NCBI GenBank assembly: GCA_032871835.1
Contig: CM065298.1
Span: 15,009,096-15,073,095, forward strand
Length of the DNA stretch: 64,000 bases
Reading direction: 5' to 3'
DNA from: Dipteronia dyeriana
Taxonomy: Eukaryota; Streptophyta; Magnoliopsida; Sapindales; Sapindaceae
In this document: one piece after another, positions 10,673 to 21,448 of the stretch
Position numbering within the stretch: the stretch's first letter is position 1
Layout of the letters: every line of letters starts with the position of its first letter
The notes under the pieces: generated by a model
What the model was told of the DNA's origin: nothing
Databases searched by the model: none
Seen by the model: only the letters and a program-made list of their open reading frames with translations
Position numbers and translations under genes: made by a program

Positions 10673-10795
10673 GGAGCCGTGTGGTGAGCACAAAGCGAAC
10701 TATTCTTTCGCCTTTTACTAAAGAATACCGTGTGCTCGCCACTTTTAGCGGCATACAACAATTTTTGGAGGAGTTGTAATCTATACAACTCCTAT
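10673..10795 (+). ncRNA. U5 snRNA: U5 spliceosomal snRNA gene, copy A (structurally intact)
   Basis: U5 RNA aligns exon ends in the spliceosome through its invariant loop I. Here GCCTTTTACT at 10710-10719 is flanked by a perfect 8-bp stem (TATTCTTT with AAAGAATA). The long stem I pairs GTGGTGAGCAC with GTGCTCGCCAC (one wobble) and GCCG with CGGC. The Sm-binding site AATTTTTGG is at 10760-10768. A terminal 3' hairpin pairs AGGAGTTGT (10769-10777) with ACAACTCCT (10785-10793). USE, TATA box and 3' box are all present and correctly spaced. The length of about 120 nt is normal. This is the best candidate for a working gene in the window. The exact 5' nucleotide is inferred from the stem. Confidence 0.92.
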
Positions 10796-10803
10796 AAAAT
10801 CTA

Positions 10804-10810
10804 AGTTCAA
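10804..10810 (+). terminator. Plant snRNA 3' box of U5-A
   Basis: AGTTCAA fits the plant 3'-end formation signal (CA, 3-10 nt, then AGTNNAA) and lies about 10 nt after the terminal hairpin. Confidence 0.7.
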
Positions 10811-11426
10811 TGTTTTGTTATAAACATGTTCGAATAGTCCCTTCATTTTTATAGTATCTGAAAATAATTTATTATCTTTCTCTTATATTGTTTAGGAACA
10901 AAATCTCAGAACCAGTTTAATTAATTGAGGTTTTTGTGTATTTTTGATAGAACTCTATCACTCTCAGGAGTAAATTTCATTGGTATACTAACAAGGAGTC
11001 TAAATCATTGAAAGACCATCCTTAAAATTATGCACTCCAGTTAGGAAAATTTGAGCATATGCAGCAAGACTTAATAATGGTGTATATGATGCAGGAAATG
11101 ATAAAGGAAAGCGAGAAAATGGTGATGCAACAGAATCATTCAAGCTGCAAATCGCAGATTACTTGAAGGGAGCCAGCTGTATGCTTGATTTGAAAGGAGG
11201 GCTCTCTCATTGTTTGAAGAATTTAGTAATTTTTGAAATTAAGTTCAATCTCTAGTTTTATATTGCTTTAGTAGTTCTCATTAAAATAAGAACCAAAATT
11301 ACAAAATAGCTTTCTGTAATTCAGATTCAACAGCAGAATTAGAGTTGAGAGCAGATTATTCAGCAATTAAAAATAACCACAAGACTAGTCCGCTGCAGTT
11401 ATAATGACTCAAAGGAAGGCTTTTAG
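10811..11426. other. Spacer between U5-A and U2-A
   Basis: No gene was recognised. From about 11285 (GAACCAAAATTACA) to 11420 it is homologous to 30659-30771 and 56328-56450, the sequence upstream of the U2 position in the other two repeats of this locus. That is direct evidence that the three loci are paralogous. The LINE ORF2 fragment present between U5 and U2 in copies B and C is absent here. Confidence 0.6.
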
Positions 11427-11438
11427 TTTCCAACATCG
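11427..11438 (+). promoter_or_regulatory. USE-like element of U2-A (separated from the gene)
   Basis: TTTCCAACATCG resembles the plant USE and corresponds in position to TTTCCACGTCG upstream of U2-C. A MITE now separates it from the U2 start, so the promoter is probably dead. Confidence 0.5.
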
Positions 11439-11496
11439 ACAGAGAACGGGAGCTTACAATGCAGATTAGGGCTACAAGAGAATAATAAGGACCTAA

Positions 11497-12072
11497 AGGG
11501 CTGTTTATTTTTTTTATCTGAAGACCTAACAATTCTGATTTTTTTTTTTGAGACTAAATAGAGATTGAAATATAAATCTAAATGACATATTTGTTTTTTT
11601 AAGTAATTTAAAATGTATATTTTTCTGCAAACAAAGTTCAAAAAAATTTATCGAATAATATAATTTTACATGTTCTGAAAACAAAGTTCAAGTTCAATTT
11701 ATTGTAAAAAATATTTAAATTATTTTATATGTTGTTCATGTTCCTGCATATATAATTGAGGAAACCATTTTTTTTTTTGATTTCCTGGTTCATATGCAAT
11801 GGAAAAAAAAAGTTAATGATTTTTTTTTTGAAATAGGTTCTTGAATTATATGCATCGGTATATGAGAAGTGATTAAGAATTTTTTTCTAAAATCCATTTA
11901 AATTAAGAAATTTGTTAAAAGAAATTAAGTTAAAAGTCAGAATTTCTTATTTTATTTTTTAAGTTGTTTTTTTGTTGTTGATATTTTTGAGTTGATCACT
12001 TAAAAAAAAATAAAACTTAATGAATTCAAATCAGACCCATTAAGTTTTAAGTGGAAAAAATAAACGACCCCT
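11497..12072. mobile_element. Tourist/PIF-Harbinger-like MITE in the U2-A promoter
   Basis: The ends are inverted repeats: AGGGCTGTTTATTTTTT on the left and AGGGGTCGTTTATTTTTT as the reverse complement of the right. TAA flanks both sides (11494-11496 and 12073-12075), which is the target duplication expected for PIF/Harbinger elements. The roughly 576 bp inside are AT-rich with no coding capacity. Confidence 0.6.
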
Positions 12073-12083
12073 TAATACAAATC

Positions 12084-12804
12084 ATACATTTCTCGGGCCT
12101 TTGGTTAAGATCAAGTGTAGTATATGCTCTTATCAGTTTAATATCTAAGAGGAAGAAAGAGAAATCACTCGGTTTAGAGACTTGGTATGATAATGAGACG
12201 TTCGAAGGCTTTGGTTCTTGACCTTAATCAAGATTTTGGAAAGGAAATCATAGTTCCTGAGAGGAAGAAGACTTCTTGGAATTTAAAAGAAGAGTTAGCT
12301 AAGATCATCAAACCCGAGATTGTTAGGAGGATCAAAGCTGGATCCTTTGGAAACCTAGAGGGGATACTTCCGTTAAAAAACAATTAGCGTTTGTTTCTTT
12401 ATGGCTTGGCTAGTGCCTATGGTTGGGGGTTTTTTTTCTGTGTATTGGGGCCCATTTGTGGGTTTTCTTTGTGTTCCATGTAATTTACCGCTTTTTAGGT
12501 TGTAGGTTTGTGTTGTTTTCGTGTTTTTTTTTGTAGACTGGTTGTGTGCATTAGCTTGTTTAGGGGTTAGTGCGGTTGTGTGTTTCATAGGGTTAAGGGT
12601 GTTTGGCTTATTTGTCGCTCTTCGGCTTTGCCGCTTATTAATAAACTTTACCGTTCAAAATAAAAAAAAACCTGATATATGGATCACTGATCCACACGAT
12701 ATTAAGTTTATTTTTTTAGGGGGAGTTTCCATCATAGTAGCTTGCTATTGAGGTTTTCAAGTGTCACCCATGTGTTGCACTACTGCACGGGCTTGGCGTA
12801 CCCC
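12084..12804 (+). pseudogene. U2 snRNA: U2 snRNA gene, copy A, split by a LINE-derived insertion
   Basis: Bases 12084-12146 match the 5' third of plant U2 (ATAC, CTCGG, TTAAGATCAAG, then the branch-site recognition sequence GTAGTA, then CAGTTTAATATCT). Bases 12672-12804 continue with CCACACGATATTAAG, a T-rich Sm region and the conserved 3' hairpin (GTTGCACTACTGCACGGGC). The two parts sum to 196 nt, the usual length of plant U2. Between them is a 525-bp LINE-derived insert with an A tail. U2 pairs with the intron branch site; this copy cannot make a normal RNA. Several substitutions (for example CTCGGGCC for CTCGGCC) also indicate decay. Confidence 0.92.
12147..12671 (+). mobile_element. 5'-truncated half-LINE (ORF1 tail + 3' UTR) inserted in U2-A
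   Basis: It contains an ORF at 12187-12387 whose residues KKTSWNLKEELAKIIK match the ORF1 C-terminus of the larger element at 26829-29593 (KKTSWNLKEELAKVIK). The ORF ends GILPLKNN and is followed by a GT-rich 3' UTR ending CTTTACCGTTC and then an A tail at 12662-12670. No reverse transcriptase lies between the ORF1 tail and the 3' UTR, exactly as in the larger copy. At the target only CT is shared by both sides, so a normal long target duplication is not visible. Confidence 0.75.
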
Positions 12805-12933
12805 TACCAATTTTAATTTAATATTTTTAAGTAATTGTTATTGTGATCCAAAGCAGATTATAGTATGGTTTTCAATTTAAGATAGTTCAAGTTCTGGTAA
12901 TTGTCCTTTTCAACCAAAAAAGAAGGTTGTATT

Positions 12934-13344
12934 TGTTGGAAGAGAAGAGTTTTAAGACTTAGGAACATTTAGGAGGAGGAGATAAAACAAGAAGAATTTT
13001 AGTGGAAGAGAACTCTTTGTTATTATTTCTCAAATTTTTGGCTTAAAACAAAATGAGGAACCTTACCCCTATTTATACTAGTAGCATCTCCTTAACCAAT
13101 GACTAGGATTATGCCACCACACATTTAAACTAGTGTCTACAATTAAGTGTCTAGAATTCACTTCTAAAATATCTATGATTCTAGAATACTCTTACACTCT
13201 AGAATATTCTTACAACTATCTAGATTTTTCACAAGTAATAATCTAGAACAAACTTCTAGAAACTAGACCTATTGGGCTTAATTAATTGGACATTTATTTT
13301 AAGCCTAATAAATTTTGGATCAAATCAAGTTTAATTTTCCAACA
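12934..13344 (-). repeat. Copia 3' LTR
   Basis: The plus strand begins TGTTGGAAG and ends CCAACA. It is near-identical in layout to the LTR at 17381 and to the fragment at 35920. Confidence 0.92.
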
Positions 13345-13584
13345 CCCCCCTTAAACGTGATTTGTCATTCCAAGTAAGCTTCTCATCTTGACAAAGTCTT
13401 CATGCTTGAGTGGATTAGTGAAGATATTAGCTACATGATCTTGAGATTTTACATACCCCAATTGTACATCCTTTCTTGTGATGCACTCTCTTATGTAGTG
13501 TTAGTGTGTATCAATGTGTTTGCTTCGATCATGGAAGACTGGATTTTTTTTCTATGGCCTCGCTGCTTTATTGTCAACCATTAC

Positions 13585-14520
13585 CTAGGTTGGCTCATCT
13601 TGTGTCATGCCCAACTCCTTTAAGAGGCTTCTGAACCAAATCGGATGACACACACATGATGTGCCAACTACATATTCTTCTTCACAAGTAGATAATGTGA
13701 CTATCGACTGCTTCTTTGGCATCCAAGTAAATGCAATGTCTTCCAAGAAGAGCATAAATCCATTAGTGTTTTTTCGTTCATCCAAGTCTCTAGCCCAGTT
13801 GCTATCACTATATTCAAGAAGTCTATATTCATTAGATTGATAGTAAAACATCTTAAAGTTTATCGTAACTTTGATGTAACGAAGTATTTGCTTAGTCGTC
13901 TTTAGATGAGTGGTTGTTGGAGCCTCCATGTAACGACTAACAAGTCTAACGATATAAAGAATATTAGGTCTCGTATAAGTCAAGTAGCTCAAACTTCCAA
14001 CCAAGCTCTTGAAGCTTGCTACATCAATAGGTTCTTCTTCATCATACTTGGATAAATTAACTCCACATTCTATCGGTGTGCTTACAAGCATACAATCATT
14101 CATCTTGAAATTATTGAGCAACTCCCTTGCATAACTTTATTGGGAAATTAAAACACCATCTTCCTTCTGCTTTACTTCTATGCCAAGATAGTATGACGTT
14201 AGACTAATATCTGTCATCTAGTAATTGTTTTCTTGAACTCTTCGAACATGCTTGGATTATTCCTTGTGAAGATTATAAGACGTCACCATCTATAATCTTT
14301 ACATAAAGTGTATGCTCATATGGGCATTTTGTGAAGTTGTGTTCTTGAAGTATTTATCAATTTGGCTATTCCATGCCCTCGGTGCTTGCTTTAATCCATA
14401 AAGTGCCTTTTTTAACTTGAGAACTTTATCTTCTTGACCTTTCACCTTATAGCCCAATGGTTGCTCAATGTAGACCTCTTCTTCAAGGACTCTATTCAAG
14501 AAAGCATATTTGAAATCCAT
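13585..14520 (-). pseudogene. Copia reverse transcriptase and RNase H remnants
   Basis: At 14520-14299 the minus strand reads the copia RT block LKKALYGLKQAPRAWN, preceded by EEEVYIEQPLGY. RNase H at 14121-13585 contains GSLSYLTYTRPNI, ILRYIK, then YSDSNWARDLDERKNTNGF and STCEEEYV. These are the standard copia RNase H blocks. The segment 14122-14298, where the RT active-site region should lie, is broken by stops and frameshifts. Typical SDWAGD/KSTSG motifs have drifted (SNWARD, KNTNG), suggesting long decay. Confidence 0.85.
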
Positions 14521-15124
14521 TTGGTAGATTTTTCACCTATTTTGAGTGGCTAGAGAATTAATTAATCTTATAGTTTACAAGACATGAGCAAATACCTCAT
14601 CATAGTTGATTCCAGCCCTTTGCCACGAGTCTTGCTTTGTATCGCTCAATCTTTCCATTAGCATTTTTCTCTACCTTGTACACCCATTTTAGGTCAATTG
14701 CGTTATGTTCTTTTGGAAGTGATGCAAGCTCCCAAGTATTATTCTTTCTAATTGCTTTAATCTCCTCATCCATTGTATATCTCCACTTCTAATTTTACAC
14801 AGCTTCTTGAAAACTTACTAGTTCTCAATCAGTAAAAAGATAGAAGAGTGTGATATCTTCTATCCTTTCGGTATTCTCATAAATTTCTTATAGGCTCCTT
14901 GCACGTGACTTACACCTTTCATTCATAGATGGTGGCGAATCTCCAACAATTGTTATTGGTGAAGTATGTGGAGTGGAAAATTCTAGTACATGTTCACTTG
15001 CTTGCTCTAAGCTTTGTTGCATGTCTTATTCAATATAGGGATTGAAGTTATAAGTTTCAACAGGTTTCCTAAAATTTCAATGGCTTTATTTGTCGAACTC
15101 CACTTCCCGACTTTTTACAGTCTT

Positions 15125-16100
15125 CTATGTATTTGGGTTGTATAGCTTATAGCCTTTAGAGCTTAAGTCATACCCGATGGAGATGAACTTCTCACTTTTA
15201 TAATTGAGCTTAGTTATTGTCTCGTTAGGAACATGCATATAAGCCATACTCCCAAATTCTTTTAAATGAGAAATCCCACGTTTTCTTCCACTCCATGCTT
15301 TTTGTGGCATCTTTCCCTACACACTTCTTGTTGGCGAGCTATTGGACAAGTAGACCGCGCACTCCATAACTTCTTCCCAAACCTCCTTTGGCATCCCTTT
15401 GCTTTTGAGCATGCTTCGTTCCATGTCAAGAATAGTTATGTTCTTCATTTCAGCCACATCATTTTATTGAGAGGATCTTGGAACTTTCAACGGTTTTCGA
15501 ATGCCATGGTCTTAACAAAATTCTTAGAATTCATGGGAAGTAAATTCAAATCCTCGATCGGATCTCATGGACTTGATCTCGCGTCCACTTTCTTTCTCCA
15601 CAGCTACTTTGAACTTTTTGAATGCTTTAAAGTCTTCTGATTTTTCATCAAGAAATATACCCAAGTTTTTCTTGAAAAATCATCAATAAATAGAAGGAAA
15701 TAGTTACGTTTACCAAGGGAATTTGGCTTGATTGGTCCACATACATCGATATGTATGAACGTGAGTGGCTTCTAAGCTCTTGAGTTCTACTCTTTTGGAA
15801 AACTCTTTCAGAACTGCTTTCCAAGTAAACATCCTTCGCAAAGTTGATTAGGGTGATTGATAGGAGGCAATCCTCTCACCATCCTCTTCTAGGATAACAT
15901 GTCTAATCTGTTAAAATTTAAGTGCCCAAACCGAAGATGCTATAGCTAAGATTTATCTTTGTAGCAAGAATTGAGACACATTGCTACATCGCTTTAAATA
16001 CTCAACAAGAACATTCTATTTATTGACATTGGCACCTTGGAGATCAAATTACTTCTATCATCTCTTATAGAAAAACTATGATCTCTCATGTGAATATCAT
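15125..16100 (-). pseudogene. Copia integrase remnants
   Basis: On the minus strand the C-terminal integrase block HLKEFGSMAYMHVPNE, followed by YKSEKFISIGYD, is at 15310-15125. Upstream, 15400-15800 decodes in changing frames to integrase-core fragments such as [20 protein letters not shown] (about 15615-15560). Several frameshifts and stops mean that no continuous core can be read. Confidence 0.7.
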
Positions 16101-16110
16101 AGTCTTTTTC

Positions 16111-16704
16111 TTAGAGTTGTCTCAAACTCAAGATATTAATTTTCATATAGGGCACATTGTAAACATTTGATAGAAATTGATGTCTTCCATTCTTCAAGCG
16201 GACTAGGATCTTACTTTTGCCTTTCACCGGAATCTCGGACATATCACCAAAGAAAACATTGTCGCTCACCGATTCATCGAGGTCCACGAACATGCTTCTT
16301 CTTCCACACATATGGTTACTTGCTTCGGTGCCAATGTACCAAGTGTTATCTTGCCTTCCATTATTTTCGTTGCATGCTAATAATAGAGTACCTTCTTCTT
16401 GGCTTTTGTCTTCCACATAATTAGCCTTCTCTTCAATTTTTGTTTCAGGAGCTCTACATTCTGAAATATAATGACCAAATTTTTGACAGTTATAACACTT
16501 GATTTGTGACTTGTTATACCTTGACCTTGAGTTGCTACTCCCATGACCATATGCTGAGTATTCTCTTTTATCTTCATTATTGTTGCAACCTCCTTGTCCA
16601 CATCCATGACCTCGACGTCGTCCTCGTCCTTGGCCACGACCTATTACACGTTGACTTCGTTCATTGCTAAAGCTTTCTTTCTTCTCCTTCGAATGAACTT
16701 GCAT
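16111..16704 (-). pseudogene. Copia gag zinc knuckle and protease, catalytic Asp lost
   Basis: The zinc knuckle is intact: CYNCQKFGHYISEC (CX2CX4HX4C), after an RG/GR-rich basic stretch. The protease site reads WYIGTEASNHMCG where the family has WYxDTGASNHM, so the catalytic aspartate is glycine and the following glycine is glutamate. The ORF ends after LSLRQL. It sits between the capsid part of gag (16929-17336) and the integrase remnants. Confidence 0.85.
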
Positions 16705-16928
16705 CTAGAGGAGTTGTTCCACAATATCATGTTTCTTCTTATGCTTTTCTTCATATGCTTGCAACGACCCCAATAGTTAGTTAATAGTCATCTCTTCCAA
16801 GTCTTCCGTTTTTTCAATCGTTACATCGATTTACTCAAATTTAGGATTCAATGAGCGTAGTAGTATATTTTCCGTTATCTTCACATCTTCTAACTCTTCA
16901 CCGTTTCTTTTCATTTGATCAGAAATGG

Positions 16929-17336
16929 CTAAGACTCTTGTGAAATAATCGAAGATAGACTCGGACGTAAAGATTCAAACTCACCTCTTAATGTTTGGAG
17001 ACGTACCTTTTTGACTTGATCTGATCCTTTGCAAGAGGTTTTAAGTTTTCCCCATGCTTCTTTAGTAGACGTTGCACTTGAAATCTTCTCGAAGCCATCA
17101 TCATCCAAGGCTTGATAGATGAGGAAGAAAGCTTTCTTTTCTCTCTTTCTTAAATCTCTTAAATTGTCTTTTTCAGTTTGGGAAAGAGTAGCCTCATCTT
17201 TTGGCTCATGGTAGCATTTCTCTACAATTTCCCAAACATGTGCACCCAAAAGAGCCTTCATCTTAATACTCCAATTATAGAAGTTGCTCTTGTTGAGCAC
17301 ATGAACTTGGAAGGAAGCCATGCCGTTGCTAGACAT
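16929..17336 (-). pseudogene. Copia gag (UBN2-type) N-terminal part
   Basis: The ORF starts MSSNGMASFQ about 30 bp after the primer-binding site. It contains NFYNWSIKMKALL, then TSTKEAWGKLK and RLQTLRGEFESL, the signature blocks of copia gag (UBN2 family). It stops at SQES because of a frameshift; the shifted frame continues with DYFTRVLAISDQMK. Gag would form the particle that houses reverse transcription. The start is well supported by the position after the leader. Confidence 0.88.
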
Positions 17337-17380
17337 ATCTCTTAAAAGTTAGGAGGGATCTTGTAGCTCTGATACCACTT

Positions 17381-17791
17381 TGTTGGAAGCGAAAAGTTTT
17401 AAGACTTAGTAACTTTTAGGAACAGGAATTAAAACAAAGAGAATTGTAGTGGAAGAGAACTCTTTATTATTAATTTTCAAATTTTTGGCTTGATACAAAA
17501 TGATGAACCTTACCTCTATTTATAGTAGTAGCACCTCCTTAACCAATGGCTAGGATTATGTTACCACACATTTAAACTAGTAGTTACAATTAAGTGTCTA
17601 GAATTCTCTTATAAAATATCTATGACTCTAGAATACTCATACACTCTAGAATATTTTTACAACTATCTAGATTTTTCCCAAATAATAATCTAGAACAAAC
17701 TTCTAGAAACTAGGCCTTTTGGGCTTAATTAATTGGACATTTATTTTAAGCCCAATAATTTTTGGATCAAATCAAGTTTAATTATCCAACA
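17381..17791 (-). repeat. Copia 5' LTR
   Basis: It runs from TGTTGGAAG to CCAACA on the plus strand. The primer-binding site complement abuts at 17367-17378. Confidence 0.92.
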
Positions 17792-18245
17792 ATATTTGCC
17801 AAATGCTATTACATTTCTATACATTAAGCTGTTTAAAACAAAGCTGCATATAAAAGATGTGAAATATCAAACAATTTAGGTTGGCAGATCAAAATAATAT
17901 TTCCCGTACATTTCATGATTGATCTCACCATGTAAAAAATGCAATTAAATTCTCCTTCGTCCACGGCTTTCCTTTTTCATTCTCATTTGAGACTACAAAG
18001 CTTCTGCATTACATGTACACATCTTGTACATTTGTAGTAGACTGTTTTAGTGATTGATTCCAGTAATACTGAGCTCAAGATTAGCAAGATGTGTCTAACA
18101 TGTACCCACTAATATGATCCTGTTTTGTTCTCTTCAACACTTATTTCCAGTAAATATTGTAGAGGTAAAACATATTCGATCAAGAAGTCCATGCCTTTTT
18201 TTCGAACTCTGCTATAGTTAAACACTGATAATATATAGAATCAAT
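17792..18245. repeat. Duplicated flank, copy 1 (paralogue of 36320-36775)
   Basis: From the copia LTR end, this 454-bp stretch matches 36320-36775 closely (for example CCCGTACATTTCATGATTG and CTTTTTTTCGAACTCTGC occur in both). It has no gene. The identity extends from the copia LTR on the left to the LARD on the right, so it marks a segmental duplication and not independent insertions. Confidence 0.85.
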
Positions 18246-18741
18246 CTCTAATGTGGATGAGTTAAGAGCTATTCTTAAGGCTTGAGAAATTTGCTGCGAC
18301 GCTCGTTGGCTAGCGACGTAAAGATCGTCAGTGACTCGAAGACTACGGTTTCTTGGGTCAATACCAACAATTTTTGTTGTCTCAAGTATCTGGAAATCTT
18401 TCCCCACATTCGAAGTATGTGTGACTAAAAAGGGAACATTACAGTTATTCACACTCGGAGGGATGCAAATTCTTTTGCGGATATGTTGGCTAAGAAAACT
18501 ACTAGCAATACTGGGGATTTTGTGGTTTGGGATTACTCTTGATGTTGTTTTTCGTTTTTTCGCTTTTCTGTTGTGCTTCTCTGCTTTGGTTTGTTGTTTA
18601 AGAGGTGTGGTGCCTGTTTCTGTGTTATTTTTGCATGTTGTGGTTATTGGGGGTTTTGTATTTGCTGGTGTTGTTTTGTTTTTCGGGTCCTCTTAGCTTG
18701 GCGGCCTGTTGAATAAATCTCTTCGTTTATCGTTAAAAAAA
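18246..18741 (+). mobile_element. LINE 3' end (RNase H domain + 3' UTR + A tail)
   Basis: In shifting frames the plus strand decodes a plant L1 RNase H: ARWLASDVKIVSDSKTTVSW, then VIHTRRDANSFADMLAKK ending at DFVVWDYS. A GT-rich 3' UTR follows and ends CGTTTATCGTTAAAAAAAA. The insertion interrupts the duplicated flank, which in the paralogue at 36765 runs AGAATCAATCAAG without it. AGAATCAAT on the left and a TAGAATCCAT/AGAATCAAT pair on the right are the probable target duplication. 5'-truncated, as is usual for LINEs. Confidence 0.82.
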
Positions 18742-18991
18742 ATGTAGAATCCATCAAGAACCAGGTACATAGTTAAGAATCAATCAAGTGTAAGCATTAT
18801 GTATAAAGAAAGAATTAAATCTTGTTTTGTATACTTAAGTATGAATAAAAGTGTACACGGAATCGCATCGGAAACCATCCAACTCGTAGAGAGTCTTAAT
18901 CCCGACTCCATAATAATGCAACAACCTGGAAAGAATAATAGAAAGTCTTCTACTATCTTCTCACCCTTCTCAGATTGCCTAATGAGGAGAC

Positions 18992-21112
18992 TGACGGGGA
19001 CACGTCGTTGTAGTTTCATCAGATATGAACATTTAAGTTCGGCCTCGCAAGGGTGCAAGTCACAGAGACTAGCACAACGGCAAGCAAGGGATCGATCCAC
19101 ATGGAAGTGGGATTCACCGATCATCTCTAGTTCTAGCTATTATTACAACACTCCAAGTGGACTCGTGTGTTGCGTGTGCGGAAAAATGAATAATAATATA
19201 ACTAAATAACTTATATAAATGATATATACAATGATAGATGGAATGGAGATATGCATGAAATGTGGTTACACTAGAGAAACGACTCAATCATGACAATCCT
19301 CCTAATTACGTTTTAGACTAACCTAATCCTCAAATGTGCAAGTATATCATATGCTCATATCCCCTTAATTAATCTCTAATCTCTCTTGATGTCTTAGAGA
19401 TAGTATCCATATATACCCAAAATCTCTCTCGAGTAATTCGGACAATATATATGAACACATTAAGCACGTGGAATACAAATCGAACCCTATACGCTAGGCT
19501 AGTGGTTCTAGCACTTTCTAGTCAAGCATAGTGAATGTTTATCTAAACATTGTCAAACGCGTCTCCTCTCGGTACATAGCATCTAACCATGGATCAATTA
19601 CAAAGTGATCAATTAAGCAAAAGCTTTAAGCACTCAAAACATCCATATAACAACACAAGCACAAGAAAAATGTCGGTGGTCTTTACTTATAGATCAAAGA
19701 TTTGGTTTAGTCAACTCCCTAGGATGGCTAAACATGGGAAACAAGTTTACCTAATAACTACATGCAACAATGTGATTGTTATATCATTAAGAATATTCAA
19801 TATAGATTAAAGGTTCATCCTCTTGATTAGAGAATTTTCCTACAATCAATTCATCACCCAATCATGTCACGTGGATGGATAATCGTGTCTTAATACAAAG
19901 ACCCATTAAGAACAAGGATATGAACCAAGGTCAATTTAGCAACTAAAAGCCTGAACTGAAACCTTTTCTACTATTTGGGGCTAAAATCCCTATTACTCAA
20001 ATTACTCAATAAATGGAATTTCAAGTCATCCATCAATCAATCAACAATCATGGGTATCTAATTTCTACTCTAAATTACAACTACTCTTAAACCCAATCAT
20101 GGACACATTGATTTCTAACAATTCATACACATACATATCATATTAAGATCATAAAAACACATATATCAAAGAGCAAAACAGAACCCAAATGAATTTAAGT
20201 ACAATCAATACATATATAGCACATGTGAAAGGTTTACAAATTCCCAAATTCGGTGTTACACATCAAAGACAACAAGAAATACAAAGAAATGAGCAAATAA
20301 GAGCAAACCATTGAAGACAAGTCCTCCAAAGATGCTCATAGCCTTCCTAGCTCACATTTGGCTCCTAATTCCTTTGTAATCTACTCAAAGATGGATGAAG
20401 GAAGTGTATAGTGGTGAGGTGGAGGTGTATGGTGAGCTCCCATGAAGGAAAAACCTCAATGGGAGCAAGAGGTGGAAAAAAATGGAAGAGAGAAGAGAAG
20501 ATGCGTGAGAGGGGAAAAAGGGGAAGAGACTTCTGTAGAATGAGGAGAAAATGGGGTATTTATAGTGTGGGAGGTTAGGGCAAGACTTTTGGGTGAAAAG
20601 ATAAGAATACCCCTATGAAAATGGCTGAAAAATGCATTTCTGCCCAGATGTACGGTACGATGTGCTGTACGCATCAACACAGCAAACCACACATCACTTT
20701 TTGGAGCTTGCTGCCCTTCTACGCGGTATGCAACTTGGTCTCGAGCGGTTGCGTACCGCACTTTTCTGTGTACAATTACGAAAACTGTCATAACTTTCTC
20801 CAAAAACCTCATAATCGCAATTTGCAAAGTGAATTGGAAAGAAGACCTCCGGGGCCTTCCGAAAATTGGTTATGGGAGATGTAGTTCAATATGAGGAGAG
20901 AGATATAACCTTCCGAAGTTAGGGTGTCTGCATAAACTATTCCAAATTCTGCCTTTTAACCTCAAAAACTCTTCAATTAAGCTCAAATACCTTCTGTAGG
21001 GAATATGTACCTACACGAGGCTCACAAACATATCAAATATCAAAATATACTCAAAAAAAGAGCAAAAGCTAGAAAATGGGGACCTCAAAAGGTATACAAA
21101 TCGCTCCGATCA
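18992..21112 (-). mobile_element. Athila-type solo LTR inside the left LTR of LARD I
   Basis: The plus strand runs from TGACGGGGACACG to CGCTCCGATCA and is flanked by GAGAC on both sides (18987-18991 and 21113-21117), a clean 5-bp target duplication. It is the reverse complement of the LTR at 60294-63694 (start TGATCGGA, end ATCA). It contains a TATA box (reverse of ATTTATAGTG near 20560). No internal sequence remains, so this is the product of LTR-LTR recombination. At 2121 bp it lacks the 1.26-kb duplication seen in the right-hand copy. Confidence 0.9.
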
Positions 21113-21448
21113 GAGACAATTCTGTAACACATAGTATGAGTGAAAGTAGAGACCCCCTATAAATAATATAACTTCTTAGAATCCTATCCCATAATGGATT
21201 ATCAAAACCCTAATAGAATGGCTAGTCCTAAAAGGAAAACTAGACCCACATATATACAATAGTCCATACCATATTCTACATATATTTAATGTAGCTAAGG
21301 TGCACAGAGCCCAACATTTTTGGTCACATTAATAACGGTCTTTATCCGGTCAACTCTAACTTACTTAAACACTCTAATCAATTTGGTTTTTCATAAACTC
21401 AAAATATAATGTCATATGTTGCTTACAATTTTTTATAAAAATCTTACA

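Larger units (their letters stand above)
12934..17791 (-). mobile_element. Ty1/copia LTR retrotransposon, complete but dead, minus strand
   Basis: LTRs at 12934-13344 and 17381-17791 (both 411 bp) start TGTTGGAAG and end CCAACA. On the minus strand the 5' LTR is the right one, followed by the primer-binding site (reverse complement of GCTCTGATACCA at 17367-17378, complementary to initiator tRNA-Met). A polypurine tract (reverse of CCCCCCTTAAA at 13345-13355) adjoins the left LTR. The flanks are GTATT on the left (12929-12933) and ATATT on the right. A paralogous copy of the right flank at 36320 still reads GTATT, so the original target duplication was GTATT. The genes in order are gag, zinc knuckle/protease, integrase, RT and RNase H, all broken. 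Confidence 0.92.

Noticed and set aside
15266..15640. Plus-strand ORF of 124 residues
   Set aside because: Complement of the copia integrase remnants; no domain in this frame.
18799..19209. 136-residue ORF crossing 18992
   Set aside because: It runs from the LARD LTR into the nested solo LTR. Both are non-coding repeats, and the ORF spans an insertion junction.
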